DNA from: Myxococcales bacterium | Lineage (GTDB): Bacteria; Myxococcota_A; Polyangia; Palsa-1104 | Length of the DNA stretch: 37,439 nt | Direction of reading: 5' to 3' | Assembly (NCBI GenBank): GCA_028287105.1 | Contig: JAQBQH010000355.1 | Location: forward strand, 1 to 37,439 | Shown: one piece after another, positions 10,468 through 20,600 of the stretch | Position numbering within the stretch: position 1 is the first letter of the stretch | Layout: every line of letters begins with the position of its first letter | Position numbers and translations under genes: made by a program | The notes under the pieces: generated by a model | The model's database searches: none | What the model saw: the letters and a program-made list of their open reading frames with translations, nothing else | Told to the model about the DNA's origin: nothing

Positions 10468-11324
10468 TCGAAGCGCGCTCCCATGCGCATGAGCGCCTCG
10501 ACGTCGGCGCGCATCCGGCGGGCGACGACGGCGTTCACCGTCACGCGCGCGCCGGAGAAGAGGTCGATCTCCGGCGATTCACCGGTGGTGTGGCCGTCGA
10601 GATATCGATTGGCCAGATCGGCTGCGATGCGCCCGGCCGCGCGCGGGCTGAAGTCGGCGGCCACGAGCGCGCCCGAGTGGACCTGCTGGCGCGTCGCCGC
10701 CGCCAGCGGCAGGCCGCGCTCGAGCTGCAGGCGCAGCGCGTACTGAAAGACCTGCGTCGTCACGACGTCGCTGTCGCCGGGGAGCCAGAGCGCGTCGACC
10801 TTGTCGGCGAGCGTGTGGAGCGCGCGCACCGCCTCGGGGCCGCTCTTGACGGGCGACGCGACCAGGGTCAGCCCGAGACGCTCGGCCGCCTTGGTCGCGT
10901 GGGCGATCACGCCCGCGGTGCGCGGTCCGTAGACCACGCCGACGGTGCGAATCTTGGCGCCGCGCGCGACGGCCAGCACCTTCAAGATCAGCTCGGGATG
11001 CGGCGACGCGGGCGGACCGACGAGCCCCTCGGGCGCGAAGAAGGCCAGCGTCGGGATCACGCGCGCACGCGAGCCGCGCACGGCGTCGAGCGCCTCCTGC
11101 CCGACGGTGACCACGACGTCGTCGACGCCGAAGCGCAGCCCGCGCAGGCCGTCGTCGCCGAGCGAGACCACGCGCGCGCGCACGCGGCAGCGCTCGCCGA
11201 ACTCCTCCGCCACCTCCTCGTAGGACATGACACCCGCACGCTTGACCACCACCACCTGCATCGGCTCGGCGTGCGCTGCCGTCGTCGCGACGACGAGCGC
11301 CAGCGTGGCCGCGCGCGAGGTCAC
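10464..11324 (-). CDS. ABC-type substrate-binding-like periplasmic protein
   Basis: The 286-aa protein has a short signal peptide (TLALVVATTAAHA, cleavage near residue 19) and a two-lobed binding-protein layout typical of the ABC_sub_bind family (COG2984). Recognisable strands are DDVVVTVGQEAL, ARVIPTLAFF, KIRTVGVVYGPRT, VDALWLPGDSDVV and GALVAADFSP; the family binds small ligands such as amino acids. The GTG start at 11324 overlaps the preceding gene's stop (GTGA), and its own stop overlaps the kinase start (ATGA). No permease or ATPase gene is nearby. It is therefore more likely a ligand sensor for the kinase than part of an importer (inference). Confidence 0.85.
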
Positions 11325-11734
11325 TCCCACTGCACCTTCTTGACGTCGGCGATCTCGACCTTGTGAAAATGCAGCATCGTCGTCTTGTTGATGACCGGGT
11401 GCGTGATGGGAACGGTGTAGTCGGCGCTGACCGTGACGTTGACGCCCTCGAGATCGAGGTTCACCGTCAGCTCGGGATCGGTGACGTTGCCGAGCTTGAT
11501 GATGTCGATGCGCGCCTTGTCGAGCAGGATCTTGAGCTGCTTGGAGCGCTCGGGCTCGCCCAGTCGCGACAGCTTGTAGGTCGCCGACGCGGTCTCGCGC
11601 AAGACGTGGTCGACGGTGAAGCCGTCGAAGTAGGCGGGAAAGAAGCGCCACATCCAGTAGCCGGCGGCGAGGCCGCACAGGATCATGACGGCCGTGAGCG
11701 CGTTGAGCCTGCGTGGTTGTCCGTAGCTCGCCAT
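11321..11734 (-). CDS. Small single-pass membrane protein (DUF4845-like)
   Basis: This 137-aa protein has one N-terminal helix (about 12-30, LTAVMILCGLAAGYWMW) followed by FFPAYFDGFTVDHVL and an extracytoplasmic domain of about 100 residues rich in beta strands (ELTVNLDLEGVNVTVSADYTVPI). The topology and the aromatic motif after the helix resemble DUF4845 proteins, but that assignment is tentative. ATG at 11734 overlaps the flippase stop by one base (TGATG), and the end overlaps the binding-protein gene (GTGA). It may be an accessory of the sensor operon or of the membrane protein upstream. Confidence 0.75.
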   Translation of the reverse strand: MASYGQPRRLNALTAVMILCGLAAGYWMWRFFPAYFDGFTVDHVLRETASATYKLSRLGEPERSKQLKILLDKARIDIIKLGNVTDPELTVNLDLEGVNVTVSADYTVPITHPVINKTTMLHFHKVEIADVKKVQWE

Positions 11735-12738
11735 CAGCCTGCCGCTGCCTCCGCGACCGCTTCGACGGGCTCGGCTTTCAACCCGCGCGCGGTCGCCCAG
11801 CGCAGGCACACGAGCCCCAGGACCACTTGCAAGAGGATGGAGATGCCCGACGTCGCCAGGCTGTAGGCGGTCACGGCCGCCTTCTGGAACTCGATCGGAT
11901 CGGTCGTTCCGGCGGGCACGTGAACGTAGGGCATGAAGAAGAAGAGCGCGACCAGCTGCGCTACGCCGATGCCGTTGACGTTGACCGGCAGCGACGAGAT
12001 GGCGAAGTAGGCGGGCAGGTAGAGGAGCGCCGCGCCCGGCGTCACCTGCACGCCGAACATGCGCAGCGACGCGAAGTGCCAGACCAGAAGGACGAAGATG
12101 TGCGGCAGGCGCACGAGGACGCCGTACGCGTGGCCGGTGATGCCCATCTCGAACAGCGGATTGAGGATGCGCCGCTCGGCGAGGAAGCGCGGCTTGATGG
12201 TGAGGATCATGGCGTAGACCACGATGCCGATGCCGCAGACGAGCGGGATCCAGCGCATGATCTGGAGCTCACCGCTGGTGCGCGCGGCCCCGGCGGAGGC
12301 GAGGATGAAGAGCGTGCCGACGTTGATCCCGATGATGAAGAGGATCCAGCCGCCGGCGCGCATGAGCGGCACGCGCTTGACGCGGTAGAGATAGCCGACG
12401 ATGGCGGCCTGCCCGACGTGATAGTTGACGACGGCGAGCAGGTAGGTCGACGCGCGCACCAGATAGAGATCTTTGTAGGGCACGCGCGTGCCGAAGCGCC
12501 GGAACACCGCGGACATCGCGAAGGTGTCGGCGGCGCAGTTGAGCACCAGCATGAACGCCGACATGGCGATGAACCAGCCCATCGGCGCTTGATGCAGAAC
12601 CGTGAGCAGCTTCTTGTGGTCGATGTGCCGGAGGACCCAGCCGAGCGCCAGCGCGGCGATCAGATAGGGGCCGATGTTTTTTGCAATGGCGACGGCGCTC
12701 CAACGCCGTCCGCCCGTCGAGGACATGGGCCTAACCAT
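11734..12738 (-). CDS. Flippase-like integral membrane protein (YbhN/AglD/LPG-synthase TM family)
   Basis: A 334-aa protein with about 8 helices resembles the membrane half of lysylphosphatidylglycerol synthase (YbhN/AglD/GtrA-neighbour family), proteins proposed to flip or modify lipid-linked substrates. Supporting segments include the early loop RHIDHKKLLTVLHQAPMGWF, helices such as GWFIAMSAFMLVLNCAADTFAMS and the late SLPVNVNGIGVAQL stretch, which matches the family's conserved P-x-N-x-x-GIG motif. There is no synthase domain. It lies 15 bp after a TMTC-like gene, and the pair may act on lipid-linked sugars (inference). An alternative start is ATG at 12726. Confidence 0.82.
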   Translation of the reverse strand: MVRPMSSTGGRRWSAVAIAKNIGPYLIAALALGWVLRHIDHKKLLTVLHQAPMGWFIAMSAFMLVLNCAADTFAMSAVFRRFGTRVPYKDLYLVRASTYLLAVVNYHVGQAAIVGYLYRVKRVPLMRAGGWILFIIGINVGTLFILASAGAARTSGELQIMRWIPLVCGIGIVVYAMILTIKPRFLAERRILNPLFEMGITGHAYGVLVRLPHIFVLLVWHFASLRMFGVQVTPGAALLYLPAYFAISSLPVNVNGIGVAQLVALFFFMPYVHVPAGTTDPIEFQKAAVTAYSLATSGISILLQVVLGLVCLRWATARGLKAEPVEAVAEAAAG

Positions 12739-12753
12739 AGCAGACCCTCGGCG

Positions 12754-14487
12754 CTACTGCGAGCCGGTCCGGGCCAGTAACGCCTGGCAGCGCGCGTCGC
12801 CCGGGCGGAGTCGCAGGCAGCTGCGCGCAGCGACGGCGGCGCCGGCGCGGTCGCCGCTGGCGAGTGACAGACGCGCTATTTCGGCGTGCAGATCGGCGGC
12901 GTTCGGGTTGAGCGCGGCGGCGCGGCGCCAGGCGGCCAACGCGTCGGCGCGCGCGCCGCGGACCTCGGCGAGGTGGGCGCTGAGGGTCCAGGCCGAGGCG
13001 AGATCGGGGTTGAGCGTGCGGGCGCGCTCCGCCTCGCCGGCGGCGCCTTCGAGGTCGCCGCGCTTGGCGAGGATGCCGCCGAGGAGCGCGTGCAGCCGGG
13101 CGTCGCTGTCGTCGCTGGCGAGGGCCGCGCGCGCGGCGGCTTCGGCGTCGGCGGCGCGGCCGAGCTGGTCGTACGCGGTGGCGATGCCGAGGCGCACCTC
13201 GGGCTTGTCGCCGTCGATGGCGCGCGCGATCTCGAAGTGGGGCAGGGCGTCGGCGGGGCGGCGGTCGCGCAAGAGCGCCAGGCCCAGGTTGGCGTGCGCG
13301 AGGGCGGCGCGTGGCTGGGCGTCGACGGCGGCTTGCCACAGCGTGCGATCGTCGCGCCACGCGCGCGCCTGCACGGCGGTGGCGATCAGGTAGCCGGCGC
13401 ACAGCGGCACCGCGAGCGCCAGGGCGCAGGCGCGCGTCCGTCCGCGCAGCGCCGCCAGGCCGACGGCGAGCGCCAGCGCCAGCCCCACCGACGGCACCAG
13501 CGCGAAACGGTCGGCGTAGTAGGAGTGCAGCGGCACGAGGTGGAGCACCGGGATGAGCGCGACCACGAACCAGCCGAGCGCGAAGCGCAGCGTCGGCTGC
13601 CGCGCGCGCCACGTGGCGACCGCGACGGCGACGACGCCGAGCCAGGAGACGGCCAGCTTCCACGCCGGCGACGAGAGGTCGGCGTAGGCGGCGGCGTGTC
13701 CCGTCGGCGCCACGATGGTCGCGACGTAGGCCCACAGATAGACCGGCGCGCGCAGGAGGCCGGAGCCGATCGTGTGCGCGCTGATGGCGCCCTGTCCGAC
13801 GGCGCCGATGATGTGGTGATGGAGCGCGAAGTAGGCGACGGTGACGAGCGCGTGACCGGCCAGGGTCAGGATCGCGCGACGGCGCGCGGCGGGGTCGAGA
13901 CGTGACCAGGCCGACGCGATGCCGACGAACAGGATGCCGCCCTCGGTGAGCGCCATCTCCTTGGCGCCCATCGCCAGGAGCGCCAGCGCCAGGGATGCGA
14001 CGCCGAAGAGGGCCGCGCGCGACGGGCGGCCGATGGCGCGCGCAGCACACGACAGCGCGCCGAGCTCCAGCGCCAGCGACAGCACGTCGCCGAGCGCCGA
14101 GTAATACGAGACCGGCTCGACGTGCACCGGCAGCGCCGCCCACAGCGCGGTCGCCGCCAGCGCCGCCGCGCGGTCGCCGCCGCTGACCTGGAGCGCCATC
14201 CCGGCGACGAGGATGGCGCACAGCGCGTAGAGGGCGAGGTTGGTGACGCCGTAGCTGACCGGGCGCACACCGCCGAGGGCGGCGACGGCGCGGAAGCCGA
14301 CGGTGCGGATGGGGCGGTACCAGACGCGATAGTCGGCGCGGCTGGCGATGGTCGCTTTGTCGAGGAAGTAGGCGGAGAGCGGCGCGCTCTGGGTCACCGC
14401 GGGGTTCTTGGTGATCTGCACGCCGTCGTCCATGACGAAGTCGTGGCCGAGCGTCGGCAGGTACGGCACCGTCGCCACCGCCGCCAC
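12754..14487 (-). CDS. TMTC-like membrane protein with TPR repeats
   Basis: The product (577 aa from GTG 14487) has a multi-helix membrane part (about 1-375) followed by TPRs (about 390-570). The early loop YLPTLGHDFVMDDGVQITKNP and the VHVEPVSYYSALGDVLS segment match the TMTC/GT-C-like group; eukaryotic TMTCs are O-mannosyltransferases, and bacterial members are largely uncharacterised. The DD in VMDD fits the acidic first loop of GT-C enzymes. The TPRs carry the expected spacing (AHANLGLALLRDRRPADALPHF). The start is uncertain: codons upstream to CTG 14523 encode a hydrophobic run (AFIAAVAL) that would complete the first helix, but no standard start codon exists there. Confidence 0.82.
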   Translation of the reverse strand: MAAVATVPYLPTLGHDFVMDDGVQITKNPAVTQSAPLSAYFLDKATIASRADYRVWYRPIRTVGFRAVAALGGVRPVSYGVTNLALYALCAILVAGMALQVSGGDRAAALAATALWAALPVHVEPVSYYSALGDVLSLALELGALSCAARAIGRPSRAALFGVASLALALLAMGAKEMALTEGGILFVGIASAWSRLDPAARRRAILTLAGHALVTVAYFALHHHIIGAVGQGAISAHTIGSGLLRAPVYLWAYVATIVAPTGHAAAYADLSSPAWKLAVSWLGVVAVAVATWRARQPTLRFALGWFVVALIPVLHLVPLHSYYADRFALVPSVGLALALAVGLAALRGRTRACALALAVPLCAGYLIATAVQARAWRDDRTLWQAAVDAQPRAALAHANLGLALLRDRRPADALPHFEIARAIDGDKPEVRLGIATAYDQLGRAADAEAAARAALASDDSDARLHALLGGILAKRGDLEGAAGEAERARTLNPDLASAWTLSAHLAEVRGARADALAAWRRAAALNPNAADLHAEIARLSLASGDRAGAAVAARSCLRLRPGDARCQALLARTGSQ

Positions 14488-14556
14488 CAGGGCGACGGCG
14501 GCTATGAACGCGCGCGCGGACAGGCCTTGCGAGTGTACTCCTTCGGAGGGCGGCGA

Positions 14557-14925
14557 CTACTTCGGTGCGTCGGGCGGCGGCGCGAGCGTCACATCCTCGA
14601 GCGGCGCGGGCGGCGCAGGTGGCGTGGCGGGCGGGGCCGGGCGCTCGACGATGATCGAGAATCCGGTGGCCATCGCCGCCATCGCCCCGACCGCGGCCCA
14701 CACCGGGGCGAGGAGCGCGCCGACGAGGCCGATGGCGAGCGGGATCTCGAGCAGCGTGTGCCCCTCTTCGTTGCGGATGGCGATGCGGCGGACGTTGCCT
14801 TCGTGGACGAGGTGGCGCACCTCCTTGAGCAGGTTTTCACCCGCGACCTTGAACTCTTCGGTGAATTTGCGCGCCGCTTCGACGGGCTTGGGCGTGTGCG
14901 GCGGTGGTGGCGTCGTGGTCTCCAT
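14557..14925 (-). CDS. DUF4342 domain protein
   Basis: This 122-aa protein has a DUF4342 domain at about 20-93. The signature HEGNVRRIAIRNEEGHTLLEI is followed by a hydrophobic hairpin, PLAIGLVGALLAPVWAAVGAM. An amphipathic N-terminus and a Pro-rich tail (94-122) flank it. ATG at 14925 is preceded by GGAGG at 4 nt, a clear ribosome site, and a longer frame upstream is an Arg-rich shadow. The family is of unknown function and usually membrane-associated. It lies between a large exported protein and the TMTC-like gene. Confidence 0.88.
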   Translation of the reverse strand: METTTPPPPHTPKPVEAARKFTEEFKVAGENLLKEVRHLVHEGNVRRIAIRNEEGHTLLEIPLAIGLVGALLAPVWAAVGAMAAMATGFSIIVERPAPPATPPAPPAPLEDVTLAPPPDAPK

Positions 14926-14963
14926 GCGTCCTCCGAGGGTAGGTAACGGCCGGCGCGCTCCAC

Positions 14964-17213
14964 TCATTCCCGGCGGTGCAGCACGATCTTCGCGGCCAGG
15001 GCGGCCGGTAGCTTGGCGGCGGCGATTTCGGGCACGCAGTCGTGATCGCGGTCGCCCTCGTCGAGGAAGTGCGAGAGCTCGCCGGTGAGCAGGCGCTCGG
15101 CCATCTGCAGGCCGGCGCCGGTGCACTCGTCGGGATATTGGACGAGGCCGTCGCCGTTGGCGTCGTCCCAGCCGTTGGCGACCAGCTTGTTCAAGCGGCC
15201 GATGCGCGCCAGGATCTCGTCGCCGCTGCCGCCATTGCCGGGACGGCGGCCGACCAGCTTCCAATATTGGCGCAGCGCGCCCTGCACGGTGCCAAAGGCG
15301 AGCGGGGTCCAAACGGCTTCCGCGTCGACGTTGGCGGTGGTGCGCATGGCGCGCACGTCGCGCATCCAGAAGCGACGATCGAAGTCGGCGAAGACGATGG
15401 CGGCGGCGGCGCGATAGCGGACGTCGCTCGTCGCCAGCCAGGCGTCGAGGAGGCCGCGCACGGCGGCCGCCTCGGATTCGACGCGCGTCGGCGACGGATC
15501 GGCGCGATCGGTCGCCAGATCCCAGCCGTTGGCGACGCCGCCGAGGTCGCCGACCAGCTTGCCGGCGAGGAAGTCGGCCTCGGCGCGGATGAGCTGAAGG
15601 ATGCGCTCGCCGACGGGCGCCGGTGCGCCCGCGAACGGCGCGCCGTCGAGCGCGGTCGGCCCGCCCTGCGTGTCGGGCGTGTCGTTGGAGTAGAGCGTCA
15701 ACGACGAGGAGAGCGCGCGATAGGCGGTGCGCAGCGCCACGATCGTGTAGGCCGCGTCGACGGTGGTGACGGTGGTGCCGCGTGCGTCGGCGGTCGCGTC
15801 GTCGACGAGGACGCCGTGGGCGGCGTCGAAGTGGAGCCGGTCGAGGTCGACGAGCGCGACCTTGAGATTGGCGAGCGCGCGGTCGTGCGGCGACTCCTCG
15901 CCGTCGGGGAGCCCGTTGTCGGCGGGGAAGGGATCGCCGTCGAAGGTGGCGCGCGGCCCGGCGCCGCCGCCGACCTCGGCGTTGCGCGCGTCGGTGAGCG
16001 CGAAGAGCTCGGCCCAGCCGGCGGCGAGCGCGGCCAGCCCGCGCAGGCGGCTGCGCCCATCGGTGACGGCGAACGCGGTCGGCTGCGGAAACTGCTTCCA
16101 CGACGAGCCAGCGGGTGGGGCGGCGCCGCCGCTCTCGGTCACCGCGATGGCGGCGGGCCACCAGCGCAGCGGCGACGTGTAGTCGTAGGCGAGCGCCGCC
16201 TTCGTCGACGCGAACCCGCCCAGCGTCGTGCCGTCGCTGGTGAGGAGGCGCGTCAGCATCAGCGCCGCCTTGTTGTCCATCTCGTCGAGCATGGTGAGCC
16301 CCTGCCAGCCTTCGAGGGCGACGTCGCCGAGGAAGATGCCGCTGCCGGGCTGCCCGACGTTGGGCAGCTCTGCGTCGGCCACGTCGGTGACGCGATTTCC
16401 GGCGGCGTCGTGCAGCGACTGCCAGTAGTTGATGACCCACAGCGCCTGCTTCCACAGCGCGAACCCGAGCGCGGCCGGCTCGAGGATCTTCTCGACCTGC
16501 GTCTCGCGCAGCGGCAGGTTGAGCGAGTTGTAGCCGCACTCGTAGTCACCGACGGTCTGCAGCCCCATGGTCGAGGCCGCGTAGCCACCGACGACGGAGC
16601 AGCCGCGCGTGGCGCCGCCCGTCGGTGCGATGTCGGGATCGAAGCTGCGGAACTCCGCGAAGACCGGCCAGTAGCCGGGCCAGCCGTAGACGTTGAGCGG
16701 ATTGGCCGTCGGTGCCGGCGCGATGACCCAGTTGCTCCCCGCGGGCCCGGCGGCGCCGGCCTGCTGGGCGAGATGCTGCAAGCGGTCACGCAGGAGCGCG
16801 AACGCGTCGTCGCCGCCGAGCTTCTGAGGGTTCAAGATCGGCCCGTACGCCAGCGACAGGCCGGCGCCCGATTCGAACGACGTGTTGTTCATCGGCTGCT
16901 TCGAGTACTCGTACGACTCTACCGCCATCGAGTAGCTCACCGGGTCGACGCCGGTGACGCCGCTGTCGTCGGTGTAGAGGTCGGGAAAGCGCGAGAAGCG
17001 GTTGTAGCCGGCGAGGTTCTTGCCGAGCAGCTGCGCCAGCGGCTCCCCCGAGATCTGCATCTCGATCGATGCCAGAAAGTGATCGGCGACGAGGAAGCGG
17101 TGATCGTCCATGCGCGCGTCGAACACGCGCGGGGCCGCCGGCACCGATTTCTTGCACGACGGCGACGCCGCCAATGCGACGACGGCGAGCGCGATCCGCG
17201 CACCCAGCCTCAT
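14964..17213 (-). CDS. Large exported protein of unknown function, probable lipoprotein
   Basis: A 749-aa protein begins with a signal sequence (MRLGARIALAVVALAASPSCKK). The Cys at 20 could be lipidated, although SPSC is a weak lipobox. The mature part is rich in Trp/Tyr-containing helical segments (NGWDLATDRADPS, RRFWMRDVRAMRT, RQYWKLVGRRPG), reminiscent of an alpha/alpha toroid, but no enzyme family is recognised. Near the C-terminus DDANGDGLVQYPDE (about 683-696) looks like an EF-hand-type calcium loop, followed by a second acidic stretch, DEGDRDHDC (about 718-726). ATG at 17213 is chosen because it begins the signal peptide; the frame further upstream shadows the PH-like gene. It sits 19 bp after that gene. 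Confidence 0.8.
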   Translation of the reverse strand: MRLGARIALAVVALAASPSCKKSVPAAPRVFDARMDDHRFLVADHFLASIEMQISGEPLAQLLGKNLAGYNRFSRFPDLYTDDSGVTGVDPVSYSMAVESYEYSKQPMNNTSFESGAGLSLAYGPILNPQKLGGDDAFALLRDRLQHLAQQAGAAGPAGSNWVIAPAPTANPLNVYGWPGYWPVFAEFRSFDPDIAPTGGATRGCSVVGGYAASTMGLQTVGDYECGYNSLNLPLRETQVEKILEPAALGFALWKQALWVINYWQSLHDAAGNRVTDVADAELPNVGQPGSGIFLGDVALEGWQGLTMLDEMDNKAALMLTRLLTSDGTTLGGFASTKAALAYDYTSPLRWWPAAIAVTESGGAAPPAGSSWKQFPQPTAFAVTDGRSRLRGLAALAAGWAELFALTDARNAEVGGGAGPRATFDGDPFPADNGLPDGEESPHDRALANLKVALVDLDRLHFDAAHGVLVDDATADARGTTVTTVDAAYTIVALRTAYRALSSSLTLYSNDTPDTQGGPTALDGAPFAGAPAPVGERILQLIRAEADFLAGKLVGDLGGVANGWDLATDRADPSPTRVESEAAAVRGLLDAWLATSDVRYRAAAAIVFADFDRRFWMRDVRAMRTTANVDAEAVWTPLAFGTVQGALRQYWKLVGRRPGNGGSGDEILARIGRLNKLVANGWDDANGDGLVQYPDECTGAGLQMAERLLTGELSHFLDEGDRDHDCVPEIAAAKLPAALAAKIVLHRRE

Positions 17214-17232
17214 CGGCTGGGATGATACGCGA

Positions 17233-17610
17233 TCACGGGTGCCGGGCGATCGCCGCCAGCGCCGTCGTGATGGCGGCGACGGTCGAGGCGGGATCGGCGA
17301 CGTCGACGACGATGCGGTCGTACTTCTCGTGCGTGATGCGGATGGTGACGGCGCTCTTGCCGCTGCGGATGTCCCAGAACATCCAGCGCCCATGCTCGGC
17401 GTAGCTGCCGGCGGTGATGATGCCGGGCAGGTGCGTGCCGGGGAGGCGCAGGCTGTGGCTCAGTCGCTCGCGCACCTCGTCGGTGACGCCGACCTCGGCG
17501 CCGAGCACGTGCGTCAGCGGAATCTCGAGGCGGTGCTTGAGCGCGAGGATGATGTCGAAGCCCTGGACGGTGAGCAGCAGCTTGTCGTGTGTCGTCTCGA
17601 CGGTCGTCAC
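17233..17610 (-). CDS. Small PH-like domain protein
   Basis: A 125-aa soluble protein starts at GTG 17610. Strands LLLTVQGFDIILALKHRLEIPLTHV and the conserved block LRLPGTHLPGIITAGSY, then RWMFWDIRSGKSAVTI and YDRIVVDVADP, match a widespread uncharacterised bacterial family with a pleckstrin-homology-like fold (memory-based, not verified). The C-terminal helix (STVAAITTALAAI) caps the barrel as in PH folds. There is no strong ribosome site. The longer frame to 18087 is a shadow of the downstream end of the Ig-repeat lipoprotein gene. Confidence 0.75.
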   Translation of the reverse strand: MTTVETTHDKLLLTVQGFDIILALKHRLEIPLTHVLGAEVGVTDEVRERLSHSLRLPGTHLPGIITAGSYAEHGRWMFWDIRSGKSAVTIRITHEKYDRIVVDVADPASTVAAITTALAAIARHP

Positions 17611-17660
17611 GCCAGAAGAGTACCGCCTTCTCGGCGCGAAGGCAGGTGGCGCACGCGCGG

Positions 17661-20600
17661 CTATTCGGCGACGCGGTAGACGCGCACGCCGTTGGCGCCG
17701 TTGCCGGTGACGAGGTAGAGGTTGTCGCGCGCGTTGAACGTGGCGGCGACGCCGGCGAAGATGCGCGTGTTGGCGGTCGGATTGCCGAGGCCGGGGCTGC
17801 CGAACGGGGCGCAGCCGGTCGCGTGCAGGTTGCCGGGGCAGCCGTTGGCGCCCTCGAAGTCGGCCGCCTGGGTCGGCAGGTTCACCGTCGAGCGCCAGAC
17901 CTCGACCCCGCCGCCGTTGTTGAAGCCGACGTACAGGTGATCGGCGGTGGCGACCAGGAGGGTGATGGATGCGTTGCCCGCGTCGTTGAACTGGCTCAGT
18001 CGCGTGTCGCCGAGCGTGTTGCGCGCGATCAACGACCAATCGCCGGGATCGCAGCCGCTGACGTTGTCGTTGAGCGCGGGGTTGCACATCCAGAGCTGCG
18101 GGCCGGAGGTGGTGTTGCGCGCGGCGTAGTAGCGGCCCTTGAAGGAAGCCATCTGCGGCACGGCGCGGTCAGCCGGTTCGTAGTCGGCGACCTTGGTGGT
18201 GACGACCGAGGGCCTGGCCGAGTAGTCGGTCGACGACGGCGTGATCGAGACCCAGTCGCTAAACCAGAAGCTGTAGGGGCGCGGATTCGTCGACGTCGAG
18301 CGCATCCAGCCGCCGGCGTTGGCCAGGTAGAGCCGGTCGTTGAAGTCGTCGATGACGTCGATCATCGACAAGGCCGACGACTTGAGGTTGGGCATCCTGT
18401 CGGCGTCGAGATTGGTGTAGTCGACCCCGCTGAGATTGAGGCCCGGCGGTGTCGGCAGCGTCTCGAGGCGCACCAGCGCCGGACGCGCGCTGCCGGAGCC
18501 GGCGTAGCCGGTGTAGACCTTGTCGTTGAAGATGTGCGCGGCGGTGAGCGCGCGCGTCGAGCTGTCGACGACGCCACTGAAGTCGACCCACGAGAGCGAC
18601 AGCGACGTCGTCGTGCCGTTGGTCATGTACGCGTACGATTCGCCGCCGCCCGAGCGACCGCCGCCGAGCATCAGCCACGGTACGCCGCCGACGAGGCCGG
18701 TGGCGAACACTCCGCGGCCGTTCTCGTTGTCGGGTCCGCACTGCGCACTGTTGAGGGTGCAGCCGGTGTACCCGATCGACGTGTAGGGCGGCGCCGACGT
18801 GTTGCTCATCGTGTAGCCGCTCGAGTCGCGTTGGACGGCGAACGACACCGGCTGCGGCGACGAGCCGTCTGGGTTCATGCGCATCGCGCCGGCGCCGTTG
18901 CCGCGCGGGCCGAGGAACACGTAGCCGTTATAGGGGAAGACGAAGGCGAAGGCGGTGCCGTCGCCGAACGGATCGGTGGCGATGGGATCGAGATCGGCGA
19001 CGACGGCGCTGTTCGACGTGGCCGAGGCCGAGACCGGCTGGCCGGTCATGGCGTCGGTGCCGGCGGCGCTGCCGCCGAGCTGGAAGCTGCCGTTGGCGGT
19101 GGCGACGTAGCTCCAGGTAAAGGTGGCGTTGCCGCCCGCGGCGATGTTGCTCGACGGCGGCGTCGGTCCGCTGACGCGCGCGACGGTGGCGCCGCCCGTC
19201 TTGGCCAGCGTCGAGGGCGCGACGGCGTTGGCCGTGTTGCCGCCGCCGTTGGTCACCACCATCGTGACGGTGAAGGGGGCGCTGCGGGTGATCGATGCCG
19301 GGATCGTCAGCGTGGCCGAGAGCAATGCCGGGTTGCCGACGGTGATGGTCGACGAGGTGCGCGGGGTGGCGCTGACGGCGGTGGAGTCGGTGGCGTCCTG
19401 ACCGCTGGCGCCGCCGCTGAAGCTCAGCGTGCCGGGGGGGCCGGCGGTGTAGGCGAAGGTGAAGGTCGTGGTGCCGGCGGGGGCGATGGGGCCGGCGGTC
19501 GAGGCCGGCGTCGGCCCCGACACCAGCGCCGCCGAGCTGGTGCCAGCGACGGTGAGCGCGGTCGGCGCGAGGTTGATGGCGGCGTCGCCGCCCGTGTTGG
19601 TCACGGTCATGACGACGTCGAACGTCTGGCCGGCGGCGACCACCGCCGGCACGGTGAACGCGACGGCGAGGGCGGCGTGCTTGACCACGGTGACGGTGCT
19701 CTGCGCGGTCGGCGCGCTCACCGCGGCGCCGCTGTTGGCATCCTGGCCGCCGGCGCTGGCGGTGAAGGTGACGGTGCCCGGGTTGGCGGCCAGGTACTGC
19801 CAGGTGTAGCTCTGCATCGCGCCGCCGGCGAGGTCGGCCGAGGCGGGCGCCGGCCCCGAGAGCAGCGTCGCGCTACCGGTGCCGCCGAGCGCCAGGGCGG
19901 CGATGGTGTTGGTCGCGGTGGCCTGGCCGCCGTTGGTGACGGTGACGGTGACATCGATGGTCTTGCCCTCCAGCACGCTCGACGGCGTGGCCGACACCGT
20001 CAGCGTCAGCGATGGCGGCGTCTGGATGGTGAGGAGGTTCGAGACGGCGCTCGCGCTCGTGATCGTCGCGCCGCTGTTGGCGTCGGTGCCGCTGCCCGAC
20101 GCGCTGAAGGTGGTCGTGCCCTGGCCGCTGGCTTTGAAGATCCAGGTGAAGGTGCGCGATTCGCCGCCGGGGATGTCCTGCGCCGTCGGGCTCGACTGTA
20201 ACGTCCCGAGGCCCGGGCCGCTCGACAGCGGCAGCGTCGACGAGACGTTGGTGGCGGTGGCGCCTCCGCTGTTCTGGATGGTGACGTTGACCGCGAAGAC
20301 CTGATTGACCGTCACACTGGCCGGCATGGCCACGACCGTCGCGACGAGCGACGCGGCGCTTTGAATGACGACGTCGTTCGAGAGCGCCGCCGCCGACATG
20401 ACGACGGCGCCCGAGTTCGCGTCGCTGCCTTTGGCCGTCGAGGTGAAGGCGACGATGCCGGCGCCGGTGGCGGTATAGGTCCACTGGAAGGTGGTCATCG
20501 CGCCGGGGAGAAGGTCGGCGGGCGCGCCCGGCGCCGTGACCAGGCTGACCCTGCCGGTCCCCGACACCGACGGCAGCGTCGGCATCACGCCCTTGGCCGT

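Noticed and set aside
17589-20201. 870-codon plus-strand frame opposite the Ig-repeat lipoprotein
   Set aside because: Arg/Gly/Ala-rich, low complexity, periodic only because the opposite strand encodes Ig repeats; no start signal or domain.
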